From the NCBI GenBank assembly GCA_963575745.1, contig CAUYUJ010001303.1:519542-583541 (forward strand): a DNA stretch of 64,000 nucleotides. The letters run 5' to 3'. The DNA comes from Prorocentrum cordatum (taxonomy: Eukaryota > Sar > Dinophyceae > Prorocentrales > Prorocentraceae). Position 1 is the stretch's first letter; each line of letters begins with the position of its first letter. Both the position numbers and the translations under genes were made by a program. The notes beneath the pieces are model-generated. The model was not told the DNA's origin. It searched no databases and worked only from the letters and a program-made list of their open reading frames with translations. Below are positions 63,855-64,000 of the stretch, one piece after another.

Positions 63855-64000
63855 TGGCCACGACGCCGACGACGACCGCGACGACGACGACGACGGCGCC
63901 GCCGACGCCGACTACAACGACACCGACGACGCCCCCAACGACTTCGACGACGACAGCGACCACGACGACGACGACACCGACGACGACGACGGCGGCAGCG
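63855..64000. repeat. GAC trinucleotide repeat running to the window edge
   Basis: Degenerate (CGA)n continuing to the last base. Confidence 0.85.

Overview
The window reads as nuclear DNA of a dinoflagellate. The strongest evidence is a perfect copy of the 22-nt dinoflagellate spliced leader (34126-34147) directly upstream of an intact, intronless delta-class carbonic anhydrase gene. A degraded LINE of a type I associate with dinoflagellate genomes, high GC content, very few genes and unidirectional minus-strand coding remnants at the right end fit this. A Prorocentrum-like source is a guess from GC content and repeat load; nothing here fixes the species.

Layout. 1-2.7 kb: repeats and unassigned DNA. 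2.7-7.1 kb: a decayed plus-strand non-LTR retrotransposon (endonuclease, reverse transcriptase, zinc-finger tail). 7-34 kb: no convincing full gene. It holds long polypurine/polypyrimidine tracts and many short elements with terminal inverted repeats (TIRs). 34.0-36.0 kb: a delta-carbonic anhydrase retrogene bounded by a spliced-leader relict and a poly(A) run, inserted into a TAGCCCNA satellite. 36-43 kb: more short elements. 43.5-51.3 kb: satellites, including three composite elements with the same ends but different tandem-repeat interiors, and a minisatellite bracketed by inverted GGTTCGAACC repeats. 51.3-57.2 kb: GC-rich low complexity, very long G, C and T runs, and a roughly 3.2 kb imperfect inverted repeat. 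53.5-63.4 kb: several minus-strand coding remnants of unrecognised, possibly dinoflagellate-specific proteins, repeatedly broken by one-base shifts that mostly lie in homopolymers.

Family labels used below were assigned by eye. A: TIR TTAAGTCGGGC, 8-bp target duplications, 9 complete and 7 partial copies. B: TIR CAGTGGCGAAGCG. C: 171 bp, TIR TCGGsGGTGGAC. D: GC-rich fold-back with CGCGCGGATTTCTTGG ends. E: GATGGGGTCG ends with GCATCGCCGATGC interior. H: CCCTACCTAGG ends around satellites. F, J, K, L, M, N, O, P, Q, R, S, T, U, V: other short repeats with one to three copies. Several are nested, and one has an empty site elsewhere in the window.

The genes do not form a pathway. The carbonic anhydrase is the only intact gene I can name with confidence. 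The LINE is the sort of machinery that could have retroposed it, although this copy looks dead. No rRNA, tRNA, CRISPR or bacterial operon was seen. Alignments were made by eye, so repeat boundaries carry an uncertainty of a few bases.
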